From Treponema bryantii (GTDB taxonomy: Bacteria > Spirochaetota > Spirochaetia > Treponematales > Treponemataceae): a DNA stretch of 64,000 bases. The stretch's first letter is position 1. Each line of letters begins with the position of its first letter. A model generated the notes under the pieces. The model saw only the letters and a program-made list of their open reading frames with translations, was not told the origin of the DNA and did not search any database. Location of the stretch: NCBI RefSeq assembly GCF_900111035.1, contig NZ_FOFU01000001.1, forward strand, positions 318,558 through 382,557. The letters run 5' to 3'. Positions 33,817 through 42,438 of this stretch are shown piece after piece. The position numbers and the translations under genes were made by a program.

Positions 33817-34755
33817 TTATCCCAGATTAAGTTTTGGGTTTTCAGTAATGGCACGACGTAAAATGATGCATTTTACACGATTTAAGAAGCGTTTTGCCAG
33901 AGGAATCTTGTAATGCTTCTTAAAATCTATTACAGCGGCGTCCATTGGAATGTCATCTCCAAATTTTTTCTTTAAATCATCCCAATAACGAACTGTCCAG
34001 ACATAAAGATCGCCTAAAGTTCGGCCCGGGAAGTCTCTTAAAATGTATTTTTCCCTGATAATTGATGCAAGAGGGAAGTAAACATTATAGAACCAGGATT
34101 TAATTGCCTCTTCCATTGATACTTCAGTAGGTTTATCCAGATTCATATAGTATTTATGAGTTAAAATGTGATTATAAATTACATCGTAACGGCCGGCACT
34201 TGTAAAATCGAGACACCAGTAATCAGTTATATCACCAAAACCTGTTTCACTGTAGAAAACACGTTTTTCATAATTTATTATCTGCTTTTTGATTTCCTTG
34301 AGGGAATCGGCTCTCTTGAGTTTAATTTCACTTTGAAGGGAAACTACTTCTGCATCAATAAACTCTGTTCCACGCATTTTTGCTACAGAAACACGGTGAT
34401 TTCCATCGCGAACAAAATAAACACCGGCTATTTCATAAACTTTAATTGGTGGAAGTGTAATATCTTTTAATGCGGCTTCATCTACATGCTGCCAGCGGTT
34501 TTTGAGATGTGTGCTTTTTGGGAAGAAACGGTTATCAAAATCGTTATATCGGCCTTCGCTTCCAACAATTTTATCAATTGGAATAACCTTCATCCCAATA
34601 TAGGTTTCTGAGTTAGACTTAATCATCTGCTTTACGTCGGTTAAAGAGATAAGTTTAGCTTCTTCAGGAGAAAGCAGATGCTGAATTTCGTTAATAAATG
34701 CTTTTGCGTGTGCTTTGTTAAAATCTTCTTCAGATTTTGCTTTTGAAAAATCCAT
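33817..34755 (-). CDS. ParB-like nuclease-fold protein
   Basis: These 312 residues contain a ParB N-terminal-type segment at about residues 105-150: LPPIKVYEIAGVYFVRDGNHRVSVAKM. This matches the strand-turn-GxxR core that ParB proteins use to bind and hydrolyse CTP. No ParB helix-turn-helix or linker follows, so this is not a chromosome-partition ParB. It may be a free-standing ParB/sulfiredoxin-fold enzyme. The rest is helical and unrecognised. It begins one base after the metallophosphoesterase stop frame, with no ribosome site of its own, so translation is likely coupled. The function is unknown. Confidence 0.65.
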   Translation of the reverse strand: MDFSKAKSEEDFNKAHAKAFINEIQHLLSPEEAKLISLTDVKQMIKSNSETYIGMKVIPIDKIVGSEGRYNDFDNRFFPKSTHLKNRWQHVDEAALKDITLPPIKVYEIAGVYFVRDGNHRVSVAKMRGTEFIDAEVVSLQSEIKLKRADSLKEIKKQIINYEKRVFYSETGFGDITDYWCLDFTSAGRYDVIYNHILTHKYYMNLDKPTEVSMEEAIKSWFYNVYFPLASIIREKYILRDFPGRTLGDLYVWTVRYWDDLKKKFGDDIPMDAAVIDFKKHYKIPLAKRFLNRVKCIILRRAITENPKLNLG

Positions 34756-34756
34756 C

Positions 34757-35488
34757 TTAGTTGTCCTTTTGTTCTGTTGTTTTCATAGGCAGTTCAATTA
34801 CATAATGCGCATATGCATTGACCACAGTGGAATCATAATATTTTCCAATTCGTTCTTCACGTAAATCATAAAGATGAATATGCCCGTGAACCATATAAGT
34901 TGGCTTAAAACGTTCCAGAAACCAGTTATAGCATTCAAAACCAAGATGGCAGGGATCTTCATGATCATGAATATGCCGTGGAGAAGCATGTGTCATGAAA
35001 ATATCAAGATATCTTCCATATCTTAACTTGTTATAAATCAACTTTGGTACCAGTTTTAAAAGCTTGAATTTCATCTGAGCTTCTGTAAACTGACAGAGTC
35101 CATTATTATAACGAACAGTACCTGAAGCTCCTGCAATTAAAAGTGGTGTTTTTTTACCAGTTTGAGGGTCTTCAAATACTAAGTTATCGTTTATAAAACA
35201 TTTGAAACCCAAATAGGTTGCACCATGTCCATGAATTGACTGGTCATAACTTTTGGTAAAACGAGAGCCGTCAAGTCGGCTTTCTCTATGATATAAGTGA
35301 TATTCCTTTAAATCATGGTTTCCGAATACAAAATATGTAGGCTTATTAAATACTGATACAATAAAATCAACATAATCCATTGGAAGGTCGCCTGCACAGA
35401 GTATTAAATCTATGTCGGCAAAGGCTTCCTTTACATTCTGATTATAGATAAGCGGGTCTACATAATCGGAAACACATAAAATCTTCAT
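34757..35488 (-). CDS. Calcineurin-type metallophosphoesterase
   Basis: The 243 residues carry the metallophosphoesterase blocks CAGDLPMDY (GD), VFGNHDLKEYH (GNHD), MTHASPRH (H) and VHGHIHLYD (GHxH). The first block normally reads DxH, but here it is SDYVDP, so one metal ligand is replaced or supplied elsewhere. Enzymes of this fold hydrolyse phosphodiesters or phosphomonoesters; the substrate cannot be inferred. The stop of the upstream TPR gene overlaps its ATG by one base, and the ParB-like gene follows after one base. Confidence 0.85.
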   Translation of the reverse strand: MKILCVSDYVDPLIYNQNVKEAFADIDLILCAGDLPMDYVDFIVSVFNKPTYFVFGNHDLKEYHLYHRESRLDGSRFTKSYDQSIHGHGATYLGFKCFINDNLVFEDPQTGKKTPLLIAGASGTVRYNNGLCQFTEAQMKFKLLKLVPKLIYNKLRYGRYLDIFMTHASPRHIHDHEDPCHLGFECYNWFLERFKPTYMVHGHIHLYDLREERIGKYYDSTVVNAYAHYVIELPMKTTEQKDN

Positions 35489-36846
35489 TATTCACCAGCT
35501 TTTGAAAGCAATGCTTCAAGCTTCTGTTTTTCTACAAGCTCAATAGGTCTATTTTCTGCATAACGTTTTGCTGCGGTATTAAAGCCCGAACTTGAAAAAA
35601 GAAAGGCTTTTACACTGTTCATAGATTTCATTGTGTCCAGAGATTCATGAATCTGAGCTTCTTCAACAGGCTCTGGTTCGCGGTAAAATCTGATGAAAAT
35701 GACCTGTTTACGTACAGCCATCCAGGATTCATCACTTTTGTTTACGCCTGTAATCTGACATCCCCATTTTTTCTGGTCGCAGGAAAGAACCTGAAGGTTC
35801 AGACCCTTGATTGTTGCATTACGGCAGATAATAGGGAACTCTTCATTACTACAGGTTAGATAATCTTTAAGATAGTCGTTTGCCTGAAGGTCTTTGTATT
35901 CTGAAAGCTTAGCAGATACATCTCTAAAGCCTTTATTTTTTTTGTAAATAACTTCCCACTGCTCAATAGCTTTGTCAATTTTACGGCTTTTTTCATAACA
36001 GGCAGCAAGGAAATAACGTGCATAAAGTGTTTCGGATTGTGTTCCTTCCTTATCGAGCTCAATTGCTCTCTGGAAATCTACAAGCGCATTGTCTATTCTT
36101 CCGGCAATCATAAAGCAGGAACCGTGTTCTATAATGGCTTTCTGCTTTACATCCGGGTCGCGCTGTGCTTTTTCAAAGGCTTTAATAGCTCCCTGAAGGT
36201 CTTTTGCATCTTTTAAGATTTTTCCAAGATAATAGTAGGAAGAATAAGTTTCCGGACTAAGCTTAATTGCCATATCGATTTCTTTTTTAGCTTCATTAAA
36301 CTGCTTAGTACGGTAAAGCATAAGACCTATTTCTGCATGTGCTTTGGCATGTTTTTTGTCGAGCAGTGCACATTTCTGCATAAAGCCGAGTGCTAAGTCA
36401 TAACGGTTCTGATCCTCGTAGATTCTTCCAACCTGATAAAAGTTTTCTGCATTCTGAGGATCCAGCTTTGTTAAAAGAAGGAAGTTTTTGAGTGCTTCAT
36501 TCTGCTGGTTGTACTTAAGAAGAAGCTGTGAATATTCAGAACGGAAGGAAAGTTCATTGATTCCTTCACCAAAAAGCGCATTGTCGTTTACATTCTTATA
36601 TTCAATTACAGCAAGTTCTGTTCTGTTTTCCTTTATATAGGCTTTTCCAAGATAATAGTGTGCAAGATAATTCTTTGGATCTTTAGCAAGAATCTGCTTT
36701 GCAATTTTAATGGCATTTTGAGTTTTACCCTGTTTAATAAGACGAGGAACTGCTTCGATTCTTTTTGGGGATACAAAATTTTTTAATATTATGATAAGAA
36801 GTGATATGATTACTACGGCAAAAATAGCTATAATGATAATAAGCAT
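35488..36846 (-). CDS. Membrane-anchored TPR protein
   Basis: This 452-residue protein has a single N-terminal membrane helix (LIIIIAIFAVVIISLLIIIL). About seven tetratricopeptide repeats fill residues 45-330 (for example NYLAHYYLGKAYIKENRTEL, AYSSYYYLGKI, GRIDNALVDFQRAIELD). The C-terminal 110 residues (CSNEEFPIICRNATIKG, WGCQITGVNKSDESW) are a separate unrecognised domain of restriction-endonuclease-like look. It probably assembles partners at the membrane. GGGAG precedes the ATG. It heads the minus-strand run ending with the ParB-like gene and is divergent from the next TPR gene. Confidence 0.75.
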   Translation of the reverse strand: MLIIIIAIFAVVIISLLIIILKNFVSPKRIEAVPRLIKQGKTQNAIKIAKQILAKDPKNYLAHYYLGKAYIKENRTELAVIEYKNVNDNALFGEGINELSFRSEYSQLLLKYNQQNEALKNFLLLTKLDPQNAENFYQVGRIYEDQNRYDLALGFMQKCALLDKKHAKAHAEIGLMLYRTKQFNEAKKEIDMAIKLSPETYSSYYYLGKILKDAKDLQGAIKAFEKAQRDPDVKQKAIIEHGSCFMIAGRIDNALVDFQRAIELDKEGTQSETLYARYFLAACYEKSRKIDKAIEQWEVIYKKNKGFRDVSAKLSEYKDLQANDYLKDYLTCSNEEFPIICRNATIKGLNLQVLSCDQKKWGCQITGVNKSDESWMAVRKQVIFIRFYREPEPVEEAQIHESLDTMKSMNSVKAFLFSSSGFNTAAKRYAENRPIELVEKQKLEALLSKAGE

Positions 36847-36945
36847 GTGATACTCCCGTCAAAGCAGATTAAGTCTTTCCAGAATCTCTCGATAATAAGA
36901 GTATTAAATTTATGTCGATATGTCAAACACGAAGGAACTAGATAT

Positions 36946-38163
36946 ATGAAAATTAAAGTAAAGGTTATACTTTTTACAGCATTTATTTTTTTCGCAGCAT
37001 ATCTTTCTGCTCAGAATTCTGGTGCAGGTAATTCTGGATTATCGCGTGGAGAATCCCTGTTTAAGGAAAACAATGCAAAGGATGCCGTTCAGGTACTTGA
37101 GTATGAAATCCTTAATGGTCAGATTTCAGATAATTCCTATAATTTTCTGGGATTGGGATACTATCAGCTTGGTGAATATGATAAATCCATAGATGCCTTC
37201 AGACGCGGAATGAAAGCACAGCCGGATAATAAAAAACTTCTTTCCTATAATATGGGAAATACTTATTACGCTATGAAGGATTATGCATCAGCTGTAAGCA
37301 GCTATTCAGAAGCTCTCAATGCAGATCCTCTTTTTTATGATGCACTTTTGAACCGCGCAAATGCACTTTTAATGTCAGGACAGCTTGTTTCTGCAAAAGA
37401 TGATTATATTGATTTTGTAAATAAATGCCCGGATAATCCTCAGAGAGAACGAATTGAACTTTTGATAAAGGCTCTGGAAGAGGAAATTGCCCGCAGAGAA
37501 GAAGAAGCAAGACTTCTTGCTGAACAGAATAAAGCTCAGTGGGAAGAATACGATGGAAATCTGAATGAAAAACGAAAAGAATCGTTCTCTCCAGACTGGG
37601 AGAAGGTAGAAGCTGGAATTGAAAATAATAAAAAGGCAGCTGAAAATCCGGAGTGGGAGAGAATAAACGGAGAAAATCCGGAAGCTGTTGTAGAAAATAA
37701 AACTCAGGAAAAAATTACTGCTTCAGATACAGAAAATGAAGGTACAAGAGTTGATTGGGAAGAATTTGAGCATGATGGAAGTTCTTCTCTTGCAGTTTCA
37801 GAAGAAGTAGTAGATGATGTTGAAGACTGGATGACCTTTAGTGATGATGAACTTGATGAAATGAAAGAGCTCGAAAAACAGTCTCGTGAAGAACATGAAA
37901 AATGGCTTGAGGAAGAAAGAAGACGAAATCAGGAACTTGCAAATCGTGAAGCAAAAGTCCGCCAGAAAGAGCAGGAAGCTGCCCTTGAGGATGAACGCAG
38001 ACTCAGAGAACAGCTGCTTGAAGATATGAGAAAATCAGAAGAAGAAAGACGAAAAAAGCTTCTTGAAGATGTTGCAAATTCATTGCAGGGAAGTGATTCA
38101 ACAAATCTTACTTCTGGAGCTGAAGATCTGATAGAATATGATCTGGAAGGGGAACTGGATTAG
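36946..38163 (+). CDS. Exported TPR protein with acidic coiled-coil tail
   Basis: The protein has 405 residues and begins with a signal peptide (KVKVILFTAFIFFAAYLSA-Q). Four TPR repeats occupy about residues 30-165 (GEYDKSIDAFRRGMKAQPDN, KDYASAVSSYSEALNADP). The rest is a highly charged Glu/Lys/Arg coiled coil interspersed with repeated WE motifs (PDWEKVEAGIENNKKAAENP and PEWERINGENPE). AAGGA before ATG 36946 sets the start; a longer ORF from 36847 lacks a signal peptide at its N-terminus. The next TPR gene begins 2 bases after its stop, so the two surely work together. I do not know the function. Confidence 0.78.
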   Translation: MKIKVKVILFTAFIFFAAYLSAQNSGAGNSGLSRGESLFKENNAKDAVQVLEYEILNGQISDNSYNFLGLGYYQLGEYDKSIDAFRRGMKAQPDNKKLLSYNMGNTYYAMKDYASAVSSYSEALNADPLFYDALLNRANALLMSGQLVSAKDDYIDFVNKCPDNPQRERIELLIKALEEEIARREEEARLLAEQNKAQWEEYDGNLNEKRKESFSPDWEKVEAGIENNKKAAENPEWERINGENPEAVVENKTQEKITASDTENEGTRVDWEEFEHDGSSSLAVSEEVVDDVEDWMTFSDDELDEMKELEKQSREEHEKWLEEERRRNQELANREAKVRQKEQEAALEDERRLREQLLEDMRKSEEERRKKLLEDVANSLQGSDSTNLTSGAEDLIEYDLEGELD

Positions 38164-38164
38164 T

Positions 38165-40231
38165 ATGGAATTCAAACGTTGGAAAGATTTATCAGATGAG
38201 GAAAAAGATAAACGTCTCAAAAAAATCTGTAGTTATGCTGCCTCTGCGCTTTTTATAATCATTTTTTTACTCATTCTCATGAAATGTGAGGCCTGCAGCA
38301 GTACTTATCGTCATAATAGAGACTTTTCTGATGGGCGCGGTCATGCTTATGGTGAAAGATTATCTGGAAATGACTTGTTTGCTGATGATTATGATACAAT
38401 AATCCAGTCTGATTCTGAAAAGGATGATGCTGAGAAAGCTGCTGAACTTGAAGCTGCCAGACTAAAAGCATCAGAAGAGGAAGAAGCACGTCTGAAAGCT
38501 GAAAAAGAAGCTGCAGAAAAAGCTGAGGTTGAAAAGGCTGAAGCAGAACGCCTGGCTGCAGAAAAAAAGAATCAGAAAGCCGAAGAAGAAAAGATTAAAA
38601 AAGCAGAAGCAAAGAAAGCCGCGGAAGAAGCAGCCCGCAAAAAGGCCTCAGATGACAAGAAAAAGGCGGAAGAAGCTGCTCGTAAAAAAGCCGAAGACGA
38701 CAAGAAAAAAGCAGAAGAAAATGCCCGAAGAAAGGCAGAAGAAGACAAAAAGAAAGCAGAAGAAGCTGCCCGTAAAAAAGCAGAGGATGATAGAAAGAAA
38801 GCAGAACAAACTGCTAAGCAGAAGGCAGAAGAAGAACAGCGTATTAAAAAAGCTTTAGAAGAGGCAGAAAGAAACCGACTTAATGCAGAAAAAGTCGAAA
38901 CCGAAAAAAATATCTCAAAACTCGATGACATCTCAAAAAAACTTGAAAATGCAACATCAGAGGCAGAAAAACAGAAGTTGTTAGATGAAGGTGTCGCACT
39001 TGCTAATAAACTTATAGAAAACGGTGTTGAAAATGACTCTGCTCACTATATTCTTTCTCAGGATGCGCAGAAGAAAAAAGATTATTACCGTGCTTTAACA
39101 GAACTGGAAAAAGCAATCGCACTAAATGAATCAAATTATCTTTATTATTATGATATGGGTAAACTTCAGTATCTTTTGAGAAGATATAATGATGCTAAAG
39201 TTTCCTTTATAAGGTCCGTAGAATTAAACGATCATTTTTCACCTAGTGTCTATAATCTTGGTCTTACTTATGTAAAACTAAATGATGAAAACAGTGCACT
39301 CACTTCGTTTAAAAAATCAGTTTCTATAAATCCTGAATATGAAAAAGGTTATATTGAACAGGCAAGAGTTTATAACCGCCAGGGAAAACTTGCAGAATGC
39401 GTAAAGGCTTATGATAATCTTATTAAATTATTCCCTGATAATACTTCTGCAATTATGGAATTGGGCTCGGTTTATTATCAATATGGAAAATATGCAGAAT
39501 CAGAAGCACAGTATAAAAAAGCGCTGGATAAATTAAATAAGAGTGAAACTAAAACTTTAACAGCCTATAATCTTTCAAAAGTTTTATATGATGATAAAAA
39601 ATATGCAGAAGCATCACGTTATGGCTGGATTGCTTATGATGAAAAGGATTTCTTATTAAATGAAGTTCAGCAGGCAAATGTAACTTACAATTATGCCTTA
39701 ATTCAGGAAAAGAATAATAAAATAGAAGATGCAAAAAAATTGTATAAAGAAGCACTGGCGCTTAATCCAACTCATATAAAATCAAAGATAAATCTCAGTG
39801 TGCTTTATATGGCAGAAGGCAATGAGGAACCTGATAAAGCTTTGTCCCTTCTTCTTGATGCCTACAAAACTGACAGCAAAGATTTCAGTGTAAACAATAA
39901 TCTGGGAACAGCTTATATGCTCAAAGAAGATTATGCTTCTGCTGAAAAATACTATAAAGCAGCTCTGGAAATCATACCTGAAGATGATGACGCTTTATTG
40001 AATCTTGCAAATTCTCAGGTAAAGGGCGGAAAACTGACTGACGCAATTGCGAACTTCACAAAAATTACATCTAAAAATCCTGATAATCTTGAAGCTTATG
40101 TAGGTCTTGCAAAGGCTCAGATTCAGGCTGGAGATGGAAGCAGTGCATACAAAAATCTTTTGTATGTAAGAAACAAGAATCCATCTTTCAGAAAAGCCGA
40201 AGTTCAGAGCCTGATTGCAGTATTTGAATAA
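38165..40231 (+). CDS. TolA-like coiled-coil plus TPR membrane protein
   Basis: The 688 residues have a cytoplasmic N-terminus and a membrane helix near residues 27-47 (AASALFIIIFLLILMKCEAC). A TolA-like Ala/Lys/Glu coiled coil (about 90-270) with four near-identical 15-residue units follows, then about nine TPR repeats to the C-terminus. Such proteins span the periplasm and grip envelope partners. The domain order is that of TolA-type spacers rather than of a true TolA, whose C-terminal domain is absent. ATG 38165 follows the previous stop by one base, with AAGGGGAA upstream. Confidence 0.78.
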   Translation: MEFKRWKDLSDEEKDKRLKKICSYAASALFIIIFLLILMKCEACSSTYRHNRDFSDGRGHAYGERLSGNDLFADDYDTIIQSDSEKDDAEKAAELEAARLKASEEEEARLKAEKEAAEKAEVEKAEAERLAAEKKNQKAEEEKIKKAEAKKAAEEAARKKASDDKKKAEEAARKKAEDDKKKAEENARRKAEEDKKKAEEAARKKAEDDRKKAEQTAKQKAEEEQRIKKALEEAERNRLNAEKVETEKNISKLDDISKKLENATSEAEKQKLLDEGVALANKLIENGVENDSAHYILSQDAQKKKDYYRALTELEKAIALNESNYLYYYDMGKLQYLLRRYNDAKVSFIRSVELNDHFSPSVYNLGLTYVKLNDENSALTSFKKSVSINPEYEKGYIEQARVYNRQGKLAECVKAYDNLIKLFPDNTSAIMELGSVYYQYGKYAESEAQYKKALDKLNKSETKTLTAYNLSKVLYDDKKYAEASRYGWIAYDEKDFLLNEVQQANVTYNYALIQEKNNKIEDAKKLYKEALALNPTHIKSKINLSVLYMAEGNEEPDKALSLLLDAYKTDSKDFSVNNNLGTAYMLKEDYASAEKYYKAALEIIPEDDDALLNLANSQVKGGKLTDAIANFTKITSKNPDNLEAYVGLAKAQIQAGDGSSAYKNLLYVRNKNPSFRKAEVQSLIAVFE
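38630..38809 (+). repeat. Four tandem 45-bp units in the coiled coil
   Basis: Units begin at 38630, 38675, 38720 and 38765 and each encodes AARKKAxDDKKKAEE with small changes (for example NARRKAEEDKKKAEE). Further degraded units follow. Slippage in this block could change the length of the periplasmic spacer. Confidence 0.85.
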
Positions 40232-40270
40232 CCAGCCCTGAACTTATAAATTGAGTGTAAAGCCTTTGTT

Positions 40271-42148
40271 TTAAGTGCGCTTTACAAGTTCAAAAAGTTT
40301 TTCCCTGCTGATTACAGTGTAAATCGGGCGGCCATGAGGGCAGTGCGGATCTTCAAGTGTAAAGGCCTGCTCTACAAGGCGGGCGGCTGTAATTTCATCA
40401 AGAACATAACCGTCTTTTACGGCGGCTTTACAGGCTGTCATTGCTGCAATTGAGCGGATTATTTCTTTAGGCTCTACCTGTTTTACAAAAAGAAGAGTCC
40501 TAAGATCGTATTCAGTTCCTGTCCATCGTTCTGGAATTGTTTTGATTTCCCAGTAACCGTCAGATACATGTTCTGTTTCAAAGCCGATTCTTGTAAGCTC
40601 TGTTTTCAGTTTTTCAAGCTGATTATCCTGAGTTTTTGATTCTGTTTTGATTTTATATGGGATAAGAAGAGGCTGTCTTCCGGCTTCTCCCTGTGAGTTC
40701 ATAAGTTTGTCAAAAAGAATGCGTTCATGAACTGCGTGCTGATCAATAATGTAGAGGCAGTTATTTTTTTCTGCGAGAAGGAATGTACCCAGACATGGTC
40801 CGATATATTTTACCTGAGAATGTTTTGGAGCATCGAAATCCTTAGTATTTTCAGAGGCTGCAGAAAGAGCCTGTTCTGCAAGAGAACTTGTATCTGATTT
40901 TATTCCAAGGTATTTAGAGCGGAAATCAGAAAGCGCTTCAGATTTTGTCTCTGAAGGCTTATATGAAATATGTTTTTCGTGAATTGAGTAGTCTGCTGCA
41001 CCTTTTGAAGAAGATGGAGCAGAAAATTCTGAAGAAGCTGGCCGATTGTAAGAAACTGAAGGAAATGATGAAGTTGTTTTTTCAGGAACTTCAAAACTGA
41101 ATTCCTGAATTCTCGCTTCATCAGCAGGCTTATCCTCAGAGAAATTAGCATATGTATACTGATGAAAGAAGGTTTTAATTGTACTGCTTAGGCCATGATG
41201 CAGGGCAGAAATATCAGAAAAGCGGGCTTCCCGTTTTGCAGGATGAATATTGAAATCTATAAGGTCTGGTCTGATTTGTGCAAAAACAGCAGCAACCGGA
41301 TAAGTTCCGTTTGGAAAGTATCCCTGTGCACCATATTCAACAGCCTGTACAAGAGCGTATTCCTGAATTCTTCTTCCATTTGCATAGATAAAGATTTCTT
41401 TTTTATTTGAACGGCTGACAGCTGGTTCTCCAATTACTACAGTAAATGACCATTCAGGAGAACTTCCACCGGCATTTCCAGAAAGTTCATAAAAAAGTTC
41501 TGAAGGTTCTGAATAGCTGTTTGCACTTACAAAACGGTCTTTTATAGACTGATTTGCGGGTAAATCTATTTTAGTTTCACCATCAGATACAAATCTGAAT
41601 GAAATATCAGGTCTTGAGAGAGCTTTTTCTATAAAAGTGTTGCGGCACATTATGCCTTCTGTTGCAGGTCTTTTTAAGAATTGACGGCGGGCTGGAAAAT
41701 TTTCAAAAAGTCCTTCTGACTGTACGATTGTTCCCTGTAGTTCTGTAGCTGGTTCAATAATATGGTCTTCGGTAATACTTGCGCGCATTTTGTAGCTGCC
41801 GCTTTGAATGGAAAGTCTTGCTACTGCAGCAATTGATGCAAGGGCTTCACCGCGGAAGCCGAGAGTTGAAAGATTCATTAAATCAACTTCATTTTCAATT
41901 TTACTTGTAGCATGAGGACGGGCACAATTTTCAAGGTCCTCACGGGTCATTCCGCCGCCATTATCAATTATTCTGATTTTTTCTATACCGCCGCCGGTAA
42001 TTTCTACAATTATGCTTGTTGCTCCAGCATCAATGGAATTATCCATAAGTTCGCGGATAATTGCGTTAGGGCGGTCAATTACTTCTCCGGCAGCAATTTT
42101 GCGTGCTACTTCAGGATTCAGAGTTCGTACAGGGTGTTCTAAGCTCAT
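40271..42148 (-). CDS. mutL: DNA mismatch repair protein MutL
   Basis: The 625 residues open with the GHKL ATPase (EVIDRPNAIIRELMDNSIDA, DNGGGM, TLGFRGEALASIA). A C-terminal dimerisation and endonuclease domain follows with DQHAVHERILFD near residue 478, ACKAAVKDG and CPHGRP. Those motifs mark nicking-type MutL, as expected for a species without MutH. The last endonuclease-motif residue is Asp where Glu is usual. MutL couples MutS (1.2 kb) to strand removal. Its ATG overlaps the xseB stop by four bases. Confidence 0.97.
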   Translation of the reverse strand: MSLEHPVRTLNPEVARKIAAGEVIDRPNAIIRELMDNSIDAGATSIIVEITGGGIEKIRIIDNGGGMTREDLENCARPHATSKIENEVDLMNLSTLGFRGEALASIAAVARLSIQSGSYKMRASITEDHIIEPATELQGTIVQSEGLFENFPARRQFLKRPATEGIMCRNTFIEKALSRPDISFRFVSDGETKIDLPANQSIKDRFVSANSYSEPSELFYELSGNAGGSSPEWSFTVVIGEPAVSRSNKKEIFIYANGRRIQEYALVQAVEYGAQGYFPNGTYPVAAVFAQIRPDLIDFNIHPAKREARFSDISALHHGLSSTIKTFFHQYTYANFSEDKPADEARIQEFSFEVPEKTTSSFPSVSYNRPASSEFSAPSSSKGAADYSIHEKHISYKPSETKSEALSDFRSKYLGIKSDTSSLAEQALSAASENTKDFDAPKHSQVKYIGPCLGTFLLAEKNNCLYIIDQHAVHERILFDKLMNSQGEAGRQPLLIPYKIKTESKTQDNQLEKLKTELTRIGFETEHVSDGYWEIKTIPERWTGTEYDLRTLLFVKQVEPKEIIRSIAAMTACKAAVKDGYVLDEITAARLVEQAFTLEDPHCPHGRPIYTVISREKLFELVKRT

Positions 42149-42402
42149 CTTCTGGTTCCGTTTACTTCGCTGTCATCAGAAAAAAGATCAAGCTGAGGAG
42201 GATTGTCTTTAGATACAGGCTGTGGTTCATTCATGAGAATCTGGATTTTGCCTTCAATTTCATCAAGCTGCTTTTCCATACCGGAAGCAAGCTTAATTCC
42301 TTCTTCAAAATCCTTGAGTGCATCTTCGAGTGAAATATCGCTGCGTTTTATATCTGATGTGAGTTTTTCAAGTTTTTCTAAATTTTCTTCAAATGTATTC
42401 AT
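42145..42402 (-). CDS. xseB: Exodeoxyribonuclease VII small subunit
   Basis: The 85-residue protein has the conserved FEENLEKLEKLTSDIKRSDISLEDALKDFEEGIKL core (here given as its start and end) of XseB, a helical hairpin that packs along XseA. The complex degrades single-stranded DNA to short oligonucleotides. The gene ends in a four-base overlap with mutL. A short acidic tail (LDLFSDDSEVN) follows the core. Confidence 0.93.
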   Translation of the reverse strand: MNTFEENLEKLEKLTSDIKRSDISLEDALKDFEEGIKLASGMEKQLDEIEGKIQILMNEPQPVSKDNPPQLDLFSDDSEVNGTRR

Positions 42403-42438
42403 AACGGTTTTATCCTCCTGATAAATTACGGTTCAATT

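Noticed and set aside
38630-38809. Possible CRISPR-like array
   Set aside because: The 45-bp units are contiguous, in frame and coding, with no spacers and no cas genes nearby.
38529-38931. Long frames on both strands in the coiled-coil repeat region (Lys/Arg-rich and Ser/Phe-rich)
   Set aside because: They are shadows of the 45-bp AAG/GAA-rich units in the real gene and have no start signals or conserved composition.
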